From: Centropus unirufus
Taxonomy: Eukaryota > Chordata > Aves > Cuculiformes > Centropidae
Assembly (NCBI GenBank): GCA_013397695.1
Contig: VYZI01000134.1
Coordinates: 1,408,282-1,472,281, forward strand
Direction: 5' to 3'
DNA: 64,000 bases
Shown: piece by piece, positions 1-12,200 of the stretch
Layout: every line of letters starts with the position of its first letter
Position numbering within the stretch: the first letter of the stretch is position 1
Program-made: the position numbers and the translations under genes
The notes under the pieces: generated by a model
Databases searched by the model: none
What the model was told of the DNA's origin: nothing
Seen by the model: only the letters and a program-made list of their open reading frames with translations

Positions 1-222
1 CCCGCCGCCCCGCCGAGCCCCGGCGGGCGGGAGGAGCCGCCCCCCCCCACGTTCGGCAGCGGCGAGGCTGGAGCCGGGAACCGCCGGAGCCTCCGCATCT
101 CCCACTCGGGACGCTTCAAGGAGAGGCGGAAGGTGCGCGCCTCGCTGCTCGCCGACAGCCCCGAGGTCTTCGACGGCGGCGGCGGCGGCGCCCCTGGCCG
201 CGCCGGCCCCGGGGACGAGTAG
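1..222 (+). CDS. PRR15: PRR15 (proline-rich protein 15), C-terminal part, cut by window edge
   Basis: Frame 1 is open from the first base to a TAG at 220-222, giving 73 residues; the N-terminus lies left of the window. The piece starts with a proline-rich stretch (PAAPPSPGG, then EEPPPPT), followed by a basic block, RRSLRISHSGRFKERRKVRA, and then SLL. That block is the recognisable conserved C-terminal signature of PRR15 and its paralogue PRR15L. The tail after it is Gly/Ala-rich (five GGC codons in a row) and ends in GDE. PRR15 is a small protein of about 130 residues in mammals, linked to embryonic and trophoblast or gut epithelial development; its biochemical activity is not established. 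Codon third positions are almost all G or C. WIPF3 downstream in the same direction supports PRR15 over PRR15L, because this is the conserved vertebrate order. The identification comes from memory of the family, not from an alignment. Confidence 0.85.
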   Translation, partial: PAAPPSPGGREEPPPPTFGSGEAGAGNRRSLRISHSGRFKERRKVRASLLADSPEVFDGGGGGAPGRAGPGDE

Positions 223-700
223 CCAGCCCCGCGGGGCGAGCAGCCAGGGAGAGCCGGCCCCGCAGGCGGCGTGGGAACGCGTGGCAGCGGCGTTCCCGGC
301 TGCTCTGCCCGCGGATCGCACGCGGGACGGCGGGAGCGCGGCCAGGACTCGACCCCCAGCTCCCCGAAGGATGGGGCGCGCGGCTGTCGTATCAGATGCA
401 CACCGATAACCGGGCCCTTCCCGGCGCTGCCGGGGGCAGGCGCAGCGGGGCTCTCCCGGGCTGCCACCGGGGTCTCTGCCTTCCCCAGCACGCCGGACCC
501 AGCTCCTCCCGGCTCCGCGCCCGAGGAGGTGCTTGGCTGCTCTGGTCTCACACGCTGCCTTATCCAAGGAACGAGGGGAACAGAGCGCTCTTGTCTAATT
601 CCAGGGCCGAGGACCTGAGGCAGTGCCGCAGGTCCCGAGTGGTTGTGCTCCTGCCCAGGCACGGCGAACTCGTCCTCCTTCTCCCAGGGGAGCCAAAAGG
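1..700. promoter_or_regulatory. CpG-rich region over PRR15 coding end
   Basis: CpG dinucleotides are dense through the coding end and the first few hundred bases of the 3' UTR, then fall sharply. This fits the right edge of a CpG island covering the small PRR15 coding exon. A TSS cannot be placed because the gene start is outside the window. Confidence 0.6.
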
Positions 701-1510
701 GACGTATTGCGAGGGGCAGACGCTTGGGTTTGCCCGTGCCCATCACGTAGCATTTAAATATGCAAAAAGCTGGACCGTGCGAGTTTTCTCCCTCTCCTTC
801 CAGAGTAAAAGTGAGCAGGTGCTTCCGAGGCTGGTCTCCTGCAGCTCTCTCTTACAGGGGAAGGCCACTGGCTGCCTAAGATGCTCACGCTGCTTTACCC
901 AGGGAACACAAAATTTTTCCATAATTGGTGATAGCTGACATAATGAAGCTCCAATGAAGAAATTGTGGGGTAAAATGTACTTTCTTGGGAGACAAGGCCA
1001 GCCCTCGGAGAGCACAGGCTGCGTGGTACCCCTATTGTGGAAGCCGACTTGGGCACCGCTGCAAATGCTCTTTACCGTATCTGAGGCTTGTGAAGCAAGT
1101 TTAAAGATTCCCAGGATTTCTTTTTATACCACGATAATGTGCTTTAACTGGGGCAACAAGCTGCTCTGGCTAACAGCTCCTGGACTTTGGGACAAAGTAA
1201 ACTATAAACCAGATTTGTACTGGTGGTGTGCCTTACAGAAGAAACTCGGCTAAAACACATGCCGATTACACATTTCCTGACAGTAGGTGATGTAGCAACA
1301 ACTGATGTATTTATTTTCAATGCATTCACAATATACTTTATATTCCTATAATGGTTGTAGACTTCTCCTGAATGTGATATAAGATATTACTAGTGGCAGG
1401 GACTGACAATTATTTCCTAGCAGTCAGGTATTACGCAGTTCTGATTTTGTTTCCTTGTAACTAATGATTTAAGGTCAATTAAAAATAAAAAGTGACCTGA
1501 AAGCAAACAA
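223..1510 (+). other. PRR15: Probable PRR15 3' UTR
   Basis: This is the sequence after the PRR15 stop codon. It is CpG-rich to about position 700 and then turns AT-rich. The first AATAAA on the + strand is at 1484-1489, which would give a 3' UTR of roughly 1.3 kb. No splice donor with a convincing partner is visible. The open frames here (271-618 and 396-938) overlap each other in different frames in GC-rich DNA and look accidental. The 3' end is inferred from the poly(A) signal only. Confidence 0.4.
1484..1489 (+). terminator. Candidate poly(A) signal for PRR15 (AATAAA)
   Basis: This is a canonical AATAAA hexamer about 1.26 kb after the PRR15 stop codon. The downstream stretch is only mildly GT-rich, so the signal is not strong. 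A second canonical hexamer at 2731-2736 is the alternative. Confidence 0.3.
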
Positions 1511-2730
1511 GAGCTGAGTTCCAGGTGAAAATATAGATTAAACCAGTTGCTGACGATCACTGAACAATGCAGTAGGTGCTGGGCATGTGCCCCATGGTTC
1601 AATGTGTGTAATAATATATAATGAACTTTGAAAGCTCCTGTGCGATAAACTCGGACAACCTAGCTGGCTTAGGTACTTAACAGTCCTTCACTCAGCTGTT
1701 CCTTCAGACTCGGAAACTCAAGGACAAAGGGACTGTATCATCATAAATCTATTTCCATAAAAGCTTTCTACCACCCAATGTGCAGACATATGCTGTTTTG
1801 TTTTTTTTTTAATTTCGTTTAGTAAAACTACAAGGTGCTGATTGGTTTTTAGACTTTTTTTTTATGTTCCTGACCGTATGCTGACCAAGCAAAGTGTTGG
1901 CAGGGTTGATGGGGGAAGGTCTCTTTGGAGATGCTTTTTGTATGTGGAGCCTCTTCAGTCAAGGCACATCTTGAATCTCTCTGTCAAGGAGAAGCAATTG
2001 GAGCAAACCCAGCCTCGCACGACAGGGTATGAAAAAGGAGGAAAGTTTAAAAGCTGGGAATGGAGAAACGGTTGAAGAACTGTATTTCAGTTACAGTTAG
2101 TATGGGCTGAGGGGGATGGGACACACACAAAAGAAGGCTGAAAGTGATGGCTTTGCTGCCAGGGTTCTAATACTACCTTTGGAATCCAATGTGTTCATAT
2201 TCGTTTATTATGGGCAAAAAATAATCTGCCTATATTTATGTATTCTAGGGCCCAAGGGACATTTTGTGTGTGTGTGTGCTCAAAATGGAAGAACAAGTAA
2301 GCCATTACTGTGCTGGTGTTCCTTACTCTTAGGTCTGGTGTAGTGTGAGCTCTGTGAGGGTTGGATCTTCAGAAATACCCAGAGGCCAGAGGATGCAGAT
2401 TAGGATTTTATACAACTCGTGCAGATGCATTTCTGCATTTTTAATCCTTGCACTCCTGTGAAAAAGCAGTTTCCTCTCCTGTACAACTGACCTATCTCTT
2501 TCTGCCTGGAAACTCTGCTCCTTGGAAACATCTCATGTTTATTAGTTGCAAATTTTCACATGGGTACAGGGTAGTTACAAGTTTGGGGTTTGAGAAGTCT
2601 GCTATGCTGTTCAGATGGCCGCTGTTAAGATTCAATATCAATACTGGTTAATATGTGACTAAATATTAGCTGTGTCTTAATCCTTGTGTGTGGCACTTTC
2701 AGCTTGGATATTTGGTCAGATCATGAAGTC

Positions 2731-2736
2731 AATAAA
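2731..2736 (+). terminator. Alternative candidate poly(A) signal (AATAAA)
   Basis: This is a canonical hexamer about 2.5 kb after the PRR15 stop. It would give a long 3' UTR isoform. Nothing but the hexamer supports it. Confidence 0.2.
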
Positions 2737-5736
2737 TGCACTTCAAAAGACTCGCTCACAGCCATCCTCCATCTTTATCCTGACCTTGAGCTGTGGGAAG
2801 GAGACGTAATTCTATCTTCCTGCTCAGTCAAATCCTTGCTTCAATGAATTTGATAGCAGTTTGAAAAACTAGATCCATGAGAAAGCGGGCTGACGGCCTC
2901 GGCTCACTTTCCCCACCCTCTGTGCAAGGACCACACTGCAATATCTTTAGGTTTGACCTGACCTGTGTGTCACAGCAAGGAGCAAGAAGCTCTATTGGCC
3001 ATAACTGACTTGTAGCACAAAAATAGTCCTCTTATTTCTGTCTAAGCATCAGATAAAGCTTTAAGCAATCTATTAATGTGTCAATGAATTAAGCTGGTAC
3101 GGAAACAGACTGCATTTTATACAGCACCTGAGAATTTTTTTAACCCTCAAAGTGGAGAAAGTTTGACTTTTTTGGTATTGGAGCATACTTGTTCAGTTAT
3201 AACAGCAGCAGCATATTTCTGTGCTTTGAATTATTAAAGGACTGGCAGCATTCTTAATACAGATATTTTCCTTATCTCCATTAGAAAGATCATGCATCGT
3301 AAAGTAAGTTTAGGAAATGGGGTGGCTGAAAAACTAGCTGCTGTTTGTTTTTTAGAGCAAGCAGTGACATATTGACAAAACAAATGCAAATAAGCAGATG
3401 AGGTTCAATCTCAGCTAGGTCAGTTGTAGTCCAATTCTCTTAATATTATTCCAGATTCCACTTAGGATTGCAGGTTTGAGGCAAAAAGTAAATATTTAGT
3501 AAATGGAGTGAACTTTTCAAATAAACTTGCAAAGTATATGCCTGCTTATTCCTCCTCTTGGCCAAACTAAAAATAAATCTTTGAGTCTGTCTGGTGAATC
3601 ATTCTCTGCTATTGTAGGCCGGTCAGTCTGGACCTCAACAAAGATTATAGAGAACACCTGCAGACATTATCCTAAACTGGAAACACTGGAAAAAAAAAAA
3701 GTCTTGAAAGCCTCAGGACTTTTAACCTCACATGTTATGTACGGGTATGACTTAAGCTGCACTGAAAGAATGGACTTTGCTGTTCTAGGAACGAGAGGGG
3801 TATTCACTGGCTTTGGGGCTTTGTTCTTTGTTTTTTTTAAGTTCTGTCTTCACCGTGGTGCAATCAATGATAATTTTATATTTGAAATATCTAGTCTCTT
3901 GTCCATTAATGAGATAATCTCACAAGGGCTAAAATGGGAACAACATAACTGCCAGTCTTCAGCCTGCTCAGTGCAGCTGGATGCTTCCCTTGAAAGCCCA
4001 TGTTTAATTTAGCTCATTCAAACATCTGATATCTAACTGGAAGAAAAGCTGTTTCAAGTGCAGGTACAAATTGGCAGCTCATTTGGCTGCCTTTTGGGAT
4101 CCTATCTGGTAAAGCAAAAGAAAAAAACCCAAACCTGCTGTTTTCTGAAATGTCTTTTGAAAGTTGGGTTGAGAGAAGGTGGATTCTAGAATGATATTTG
4201 AGACCATATGATTACACCGTTTTGAAAAACAAACCTTTCACCTTCATCACTAATTTATTGTAAATGGGATGGGAGACCTGCTGTCTGTGATTTTTTTTAA
4301 TTTCAGAGTAAAATGAAAGGGATAAAGTTACTCAATTTTATCGACACCAGAAGTAGAAAAGTAGTTTATCTGTTTATTCCTTAATAACCCATCTGAAAAT
4401 CACAATCGGCTCTAAGAAACAGTATTCAGATGTAGTCTTCAACTAAGGCATATTGATTAGCAGCTGCAGCTTAAAATTTGATTTACTGTCCATTTTGTCT
4501 AGATAAAGCAATATAATATCAGATAATACATGTTTGGGGGATAGCAAACAGCTTTCCGTGATAGCTGCAAGGCATGATTTTAAATGAAAAATTTACTCTG
4601 GTGAGTAATCTTCATCAGATCTAGATGTCATGTTTCATATGAGTGAAAATGAGTTAGAATGTTTTTTCAGGGTATTAGTTGCCAGGCTATCAAGTGCTTT
4701 GGGATGCAAGAAGCGGCTCGATTCTAAGACACTAGCAGTTATATGCCGTGAATCTTTTGCTGCGTATTTGCAACACCTCAGGTCTTTCCCCTGATCCAAA
4801 GTTAAGGTTTATTGTAGTAGTTCCTTTTAGAGTAAGGAGTAAAAAGCATGGTCCTCTATGTTGCTGAAAATAGGAACCATACCAATGTACATCTGTTAAA
4901 ATGAAGAGTTAGAGGTACTGCACACTTGGACATTATTTGCTGCCTTTTTTTTTTCCATTTCACTGCTGACTTCAGTCCGTTTTGCTTTCCAGGTCTTTGT
5001 TTTGTCCTCTGCCTGGAAACGTTTGAGCAGATAAACTATCCACTGATTGCACAAGAAGTGCTCAGTGACAAGAGGCTGGGCAGCACTTCAGTGACCAAGG
5101 GAAAAGGAAGTTATAGATCCATTTCTGCATGTGCTTCTGAGCACATTCCCACTCAATTTTGTGAACAGGAGCAGAACTGAGCCTTAGTCTTGATTCTGGA
5201 AATACGACTACCTGAGAAAGAGAAGGAGCCTCATAGTCTGCAGGTCCTTGGTTGTGTTTATCTTGGCATGCACCTTCAGTGACAGAAGTTTCCAAAAATC
5301 AGAGTTGGTTTACCTGTCCTGTTTAATATCACTGGGTTCAGGACTAGGAACATGGTGTAAACTTTAAAGAGAAGTACTGCCAAGAATACTTCCTAGGAGG
5401 GCTGTTGCTCAGACCTCTGCAAGAAGGAGGGAAAAACGTATTTTCTGACTTCTCTATTTCTTGGTTCTTTTCTTGGCATACCAATGCTATAGCAGTCTTC
5501 TTGCTGGGCCCTAACATAGCTCGAGATGTGGAAATGAAAAGAAATATTGAATATTTAAGGGCAGCATTTTCAATGACTTGCTGTTAAGGAAGAGACAAAG
5601 CAACAACTAAACGTTACACTGGGCATTTAAAGGTGATTTAATTCTTCTAGCAAGGCCAGGAGGCAACACTTTGGTTCAGTTCTCAGCTGGCTAAAAGTAG
5701 ACATGAAAATGCCTCTAGGTAATATATTAGCTATTG

Positions 5737-5756
5737 CAGATGTTAATTAACATCTG
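5737..5756. repeat. 20-bp perfect palindrome with E-boxes and TTAATTAA core
   Basis: The sequence CAGATGTTAATTAACATCTG equals its own reverse complement. It has inverted CAGATG/CATCTG E-boxes (CANNTG) on each side of GTTAATTAAC, a homeodomain-type core. A third CATCTG follows a few bases downstream at about 5766. It could be a transcription-factor binding element; no function is shown by sequence alone. Confidence 0.6.
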
Positions 5757-8700
5757 GTGAATTACATCTGAAATGGAAAACAGTACAAAAGTGAGGAATC
5801 GCTTTAGAACAGCAAATGTTGCTGACCACAATTGAAAGTGGCTTTGGAAAGCTGTGGTCCCATTTTAAATGATCGGTCAAAGCACTTCCTTTGCGCTACT
5901 GTTTGATTCATTGAGTTGTATATTTTTATTCTTCTGCTCTAATAATTTACCATACAGTCCCCTTTCAAATGAGTAATCTTATTCACTATATATTACCTCT
6001 CTAGTTTTATTTATTGGTTTTCTCTATTTTGTACTGGAACAGAAATTTGGCAGGGTTTGTACCCTACAAAACATTTCCACAAATTGTGAAAGTATTCTTA
6101 TGACCTATGCCTACACCTAAACTCAAATTAATAACAATACTTTGCTGCTGTGAAGAACTCAGGCAGAGGAGTGAGCTCCCGACTGAAGGACTGAAGAGTG
6201 ATCATCCTTAAAAAAAAGCAGGCATCATCCCTACTTTAAAGGAAGGAAATTCAAAATCTAGGGCTAAAGTAAACCTCACTGACTGAAATGACACACCTAA
6301 TCTGAGACCAAAAATCGGGCTATGCCAACACTGCCTAAGAAAATCAAGCTGTAATAAGTGATGGCAAGAGGTTCAAATGGGCTTTCTGAAGTTTTATATC
6401 CCTGAATTGAACCTTTGGAATTGGGGGAGTTTAAACATCATTTAAAATTAAACATCATTGAACAGCTACCTCCAGGGGCTATGTATTGTAAACTATGGTC
6501 ACGTCTTTAACAGGAACCACAGAGGCAGGTAGAATTATAGTCATATTTGTGGCGGTGGCACCCCATTTGTACGCATAGGAGAAAATTCAGTTATAACACA
6601 AGATCCGTATTTAAAGCAGTGTAGTTGTGTGGCTATGTATGTCCTCTCATAGAGCTGCACATTTCCAGTGTGGTCAAAGGGTCATACTGACAAAAGTATT
6701 GAGGTGTCTGATTCCACTTGCTTCAATGGTGTCTCAGTACCTTTGTGGTACTGAGCTTTAGTAAAACCCCCGCAGAAGAGGGAGCATAGTTACACAAAAC
6801 CATCAAAATTGTACTAAGATGAGGCAGTTAAAAAGGTAAAATTTTAGTTTATTTACCACAGCAAATAGAGTTAACAATAAAAAAGAGCTGCCTAATAATG
6901 CATGCATTTTTTATTCTGTATTTCCAGTTGTTTGCACTGAAGCAGTATAGCTCCTTTCTCCCCTCCTCCCTGGTATATTCTTGCTTTTCAGCTGCTATTT
7001 GATCTTTTCCAGTCTTGACTCGAAATTACTCCTTACAGAACCTCAGTGTAGCATTTCGACAGAGCCATTGTTCTTTTGTCCTCTGCCTCTAGATCAGCTT
7101 TTGCTGCTAAACAGCTTCTTTATAAACCCCAGTGAAATCTCCTCTCAAGCTTTCTGTCTGTGTTAAGAACGAGATCAAAGGTTGAAGATGGTTTTAAGGC
7201 CTGAGATGTACAGAGCCCCCCCTCCCTTCTCACCTCATTTTGGTGTTAGTTACTGCTTTGGTCTTTACCTGTTTCGCTTTGCCAGCCAGGTTGGGGCACA
7301 CCCTCACCCAGAACAATACAAAATACGATTTAATTAAGAGCTATTCAAGCTGTTTTTTTTTTAATGTTTGCTTCTACAAATGCCTGTGTCAAGCAGCAGT
7401 CATGTGACACCTTTCCAAACCTTGCAAACCAGAGCAGGAACCAGCAACAGAATTCTAACTCACTTTTGGATTTGAACTGTCACTGTAAACAATCACAGCT
7501 TGTTCCCAAGGCCAAGGTCACTTGCCAAGGCTTTCCTGGTCCCTTCTGGCATTTGTATGCTCTATAATGGTTTCTAGATGGGATACGAAGAAGCGTCTGC
7601 TGACTGGGGAGAGGCACGAATGGCAGTACAAATTCTTGCTACTGGTAAGTTATGCCTGAGAATGCCCAGTGTGTCCTAGCAAAGGAGGTGTTTTCAGGAA
7701 CTATGTGACACCCCGCCTTTGGTGTCTGCACGTAAGATGCCATCTGCCAGCGTGTGTGAAGGATTTGCATTCAGGTGTGGACTTGTGCAAGTCAACATAG
7801 CTTATTACATGCAGGAAGCATTCTGAAAATGTTGTCCTTCTTGTCTTGCTTGGGGATTGCAGCACCGGCCAGAGCGTCCCTGCACACCCCGCGAGACAGC
7901 TCAGTGGCACTGTGCCTGAGGAGAAGGCTCTGAGTCTACCATACCTCTCCTAGATCACCGTGGTAGTCCCTCGAAAGGAAAAAGGGTTTCCTCAAACAGC
8001 AAAATGGGAAATAAAAGCTACGACTGGAGGAGTTGATGTCACAGAGAACCTGGAGGAACATGCCTTGATTAATCTACTTATCCAAACCACAGCGACTTGT
8101 GCTTGGCCTTATGGGAGCTGTGTTGCTGCTGGCTGTTGCCATGACTGCTCCCTCACCTGCTTTCGTCTGTCTTTGTTTAGGGTGGAAATGTTATCATTTG
8201 TATATGTATGACAGATTTGAGAAGGGGTGCAGTTCACTGAAGGCTTGACTAGATAAAGAACTTGGAGATAAGCCATTTTTGCATGATAAAGCTATATTTA
8301 TGAGGAGGGATCCCCTGTCTAAGGTCCATGTCTGTTCATGAGCACGCCCATGACATTTTTGTGAGTGAGAGTTGCAGGACCTTGTCTGAAGATGCTTCTG
8401 ACTACAGGGGTCTGATCTAGGTGCCCTTTCACTCCAGTAGGAAGTGCTGCATGCTCGGACGGACCTTAAGCCTGAGACTTGTTATCCTTGCTGATGGGTC
8501 AGATCTCAAGGTGTAGGAAACATGCAGGCTTTTCACTCACATAATTGGTTTAAGAAAGGCACATTGATAATCCTTTTTTATGGTGATGACATCAAGTTGC
8601 TGTGCCATTTTGATCAGTCTTGCTTGTGATGTCTGCTCATTAGGCCAGGTAGTTGGTCTTTGCTTTGGAACACCGCTCTATTACTCTGTGCTCTTAATCT

Positions 8701-9035
8701 TCACCCTGACTGTGCCCAGGGGTTATTAAAAGCATGCCTAAGGATGAAGGTGCCTTATTCTATCAGGTAGTTAGAGAAACCAGCCCATCCAACAGACTGA
8801 GAAGATCTGCAGCTGCCGGTAACTCTCCTGACACAGGAAGGTTTGAGTCCCCTCAGGCATGAGGAAAACACAGTGGAGGAAGCCACCCTTCCTTGGTAAG
8901 TGCTTTAAATGCTAGGCTAGGTATCTAGGTGCTGTTGATGGGGGATCAAAAACTATTACACAAATTCCAGTGAGAGATGTCCATGGAGAGCTGTTAACAC
9001 AAAGATAGGGTTATAACCCCCAACGGGAATTTCTC

Positions 9036-9205
9036 AAACAGAGAGCCTTGATCTCTTGCCAGAAGAGGGAGAGCATAGCAGAGGAGTTATCCCACGTTCA
9101 TCCTGTTCAGGAGATGAGGAAGGAATATTTGCTATCAATTACTGGCAGAGGGTAGTGGACTAGATGGACATTTGGTCTGACCTGGTAAAAATCTGTCGTT
9201 ATCAA
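9036..9205 (+). mobile_element. Old CR1 LINE 3'-end remnant
   Basis: The stretch around 9156-9182 (GTGGACTAGATGGACATTTG, then GTCTGACCTGG) matches the 3' end of the old CR1 type found widely in turtles and crocodilians, where a 'ctagatggacctttggtctgaccc' type ending is common. The preceding 100 bases also follow that 3' UTR loosely. It is heavily decayed and non-coding. Confidence 0.6.
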
Positions 9206-12200
9206 AAAATAAAAGGAAGTCTTATGCTTTTCTGTGGAAGAAATGATGCTGCTGCTTGAGTTCAAAATGAGACCCTGGGCTCTGGAGCATGCCTTGATGA
9301 AAGCATGTGCCCGCAGCAAATGAGGACACAAAACACTCAGCCTGGCCCCAGGACTAATACCGGAGCCCAACTCCTGAGCGTTGAGGAGTCCCAGCCTGGA
9401 ACAGAGTCCACAAACCAAAACTCCTTAGTGAACTTGGGCTTTGCTAGCAGGCCAAAAGTCAAGCATTTTATTTGTGCCAGAGCTTTTACTCTACTACACT
9501 TTACACTAAAGTACAGTAAGATCTGCATTCCTCAGTGCCCGTTTCTTTATAGCTCAGACCTAGCAGGTACCTTTTCCAACTCCAGCAGTGAGAGATAACT
9601 TTGCTATATTTTATCTGAATGTGGCTGTACTTTTGCATGTCCCGTACGAATTTCTATGCAGATAATTTTTGCTAAATGTTTTTTAATTCCTCTGCATGGG
9701 GCCACTATGGTTTTCTGCTCCTAGGGGTGAACAAGTACTTGGCAGGAGTTCCTGTTCTTGCTCTAGAACACGAAGTGTCTTTAAAATGCCTTGTTATATT
9801 CAGTGTTTTAAAGAACCCCACAAAAGACAGCTCCGGGAGCATGCTGGGTGACATGACATGATGATTTTTATAGCAGTTAAACTGTCCAATGTTCAAACAA
9901 TAAAATATTCATAATTACACAGCAATAGACAACGTCCTTCCTGCTGTAGGGAGGGGCTGATGTAAAAAGCTTTACACTCACATCCCTTGGGATGTTCCTC
10001 CCTTGGGAGGAACTCATATCCTCAGCACACCTAAGTCTGTCAGCTCCAGGGGCTTTGCTTTTGCAGTAGATGACAGCTTTTACAGTCCCATACTCCTAGT
10101 GACTCTCTAGATTTTAAATTTACCTACCAGGGAAAGTACTTTTTATAACTGCTACGGTGTAACCTAAAGATGGTCTAGAGCCCCCTAGTAAAAGTTTCAT
10201 CTGCAAGAAGAGTAAGGACTTTTACCTGTACAACTCCAGCTGTGCAAGGGTGACCATTGCATAGTCCCTTTTCTTTTGTATACATAAAATTACTTAACAT
10301 ATTGGTCATTTCCTGAGCAAGTGCATAGTAGCCTCCTATAATTTATGTTCTTTAGAAACTGCCTCAGTCTCACAGAGACTGGCGATCTTTCAACGCCACT
10401 GTAATATGCCCCAGTAATGAATACTTAAGGATGCATCTTCTTTCATAGGTACTTCAGGATCTGTTTCAAATAGAAAAATAAAATTCCAAAGTTTTATTTT
10501 GTCTTTTTCAAGGGAACTACGAGTCCCTCTGGAGCAGGGCTTCTTGCAATTTGCATGACCAACTTCAGGCAAGGAGGTCAGACAGCCGACAGCTCTATAC
10601 AAGTCCCTTCTTTCAGCAACTGCTGAGATTTTAACATGTAGGAATTGAGTCCCAGACTCAATCTACTGCTCACCTAAGTTTTTTTTCACCCTCTAATCAG
10701 TTTGAAAACATGTAGTTTACAAGCTTTATTTGCTGGGTGCTGAGAATAGCTGCTGTTATTGATTCTGATTCTCTGTCAGAAGTGATCCTGTTTGGAGGAT
10801 TTAAGCTTTCCATAACACTTAAAGCTCCTTTGATGCACCAGTCTTAACAATCACTTTGCCCTCGGGTCCTGAAGCGTGCTGAAATTGCAGATTGATAGTT
10901 CAAGGGAAAATACAACCGTGGTATTCCAAGAGGTTTTAATCAGGGTTTTAATTACGTTGAACATAAAATATCCTAAAGTTTTATTCATTTAGAACAGCAG
11001 TATAAATGTTAATTTTTGTGTTTGCTGGCCTTCCTCTTGATGCTGATGACCCAGCTAAGGACACAGCTTTCACAGGCTTTCTGAAGCACAACTAATAATC
11101 TACTGTAGGAATAGCTTCATTTAGCTTAAAGTTAAGAGTACTGTGTAAAACTAAATCAGGAGTAAGCCAGGCCTATGATTTTATTAAATTCCTTTGAGAG
11201 GGAGAGTTAATCTGATGTTCCTGATACTCATGCAAAACTATGTCTGGGTGCTCAAGGCAACATGAGGGACAAACAGTTCACTCTGCCAAAAGTGGTAGAG
11301 AGCTTTTAAGAACTAGCACATAGGCTCCAGTTCAGTGTATCAGCCTTGTTTTGTCTTGGGCCCAGAGCAATCTTAGTCGGCACCAAAACAGGTTTTAATC
11401 TCTGCTCTGTTGCCTCTCCTAATCACTTCATTCACACTGTCTGGTTGCCGCTGGTCTCTGCTCGGCTGTGTGTGAAAGGTCCTTCACTCTCACACTCTCC
11501 AAATTCTGAATTTTTCTAAGACTTTTTAATTTCACATTTTCATATGTGAGAAGAGTTGACTATTTCATGTGCTAAATAGCTCTGCTTTGTGCCGGCTTAG
11601 AAAGCTGTTCAATTAATGTCTCCCTCGCTGTAGTCACACATAAAAAAAGCAATGTCATACTGCACATGACCAAATGTCCCAGAAGGAACCTGGAAGTTGG
11701 AGCCAAAAATCTGTAGGGAAAAGTCCTTCTCATCCCAGGGGGAGCACTGTTCATTATTCATACATTTGCCATGGTTGCTGCAAGTGCCGCTGGGTTGGAA
11801 TTGTAAATTGTGTGAGGACTGAAAGGTTGCAGGCGTATGAAGACCGGCAGTTGAGGAGTAGGACATGACGTGCTCCGTGTTGATTACGAAGGCAGCAGGG
11901 TAACCTGCCAGAAAGGAACACGACACGGCAGTGGGTCTTTAGAAGTCACATCCCTTATAAAACAGGTTTGGAAGTAAATATTGATCCACGTTGTATGCCC
12001 TTTGATGGGCAAGCAGAGTAATTTGGTACAATGAGAGAAAACAGCCTAATAACGAACTGGGGGCATGGTTGACACCCATTCTGTTCTTTTCAGTTATTTG
12101 CCTTAGGAGTATGGCTCAGTGCCTATTAACAAATCCTATATTGGCATTTTAAGTAGTAATGTACTAAAGTTGATCCTGATCCGTGGCTGGTAGCTTAAAG

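Larger units (their letters stand above)
1511..9035. other. Intergenic, no gene seen
   Basis: This is AT-rich single-copy DNA with stop codons in all frames. Open frames are at most about 160 codons (3527-4012) with no recognisable domain. A 20-bp perfect palindrome at 5737-5756 and a short GT run near 2267 are the only structures noted. Confidence 0.6.

Noticed and set aside
3527..4012. 161-codon + strand frame
   Set aside because: Longest gap-free frame in the PRR15-WIPF3 spacer, but the composition is that of AT-rich spacer, with no domain or conserved motif I recognise.
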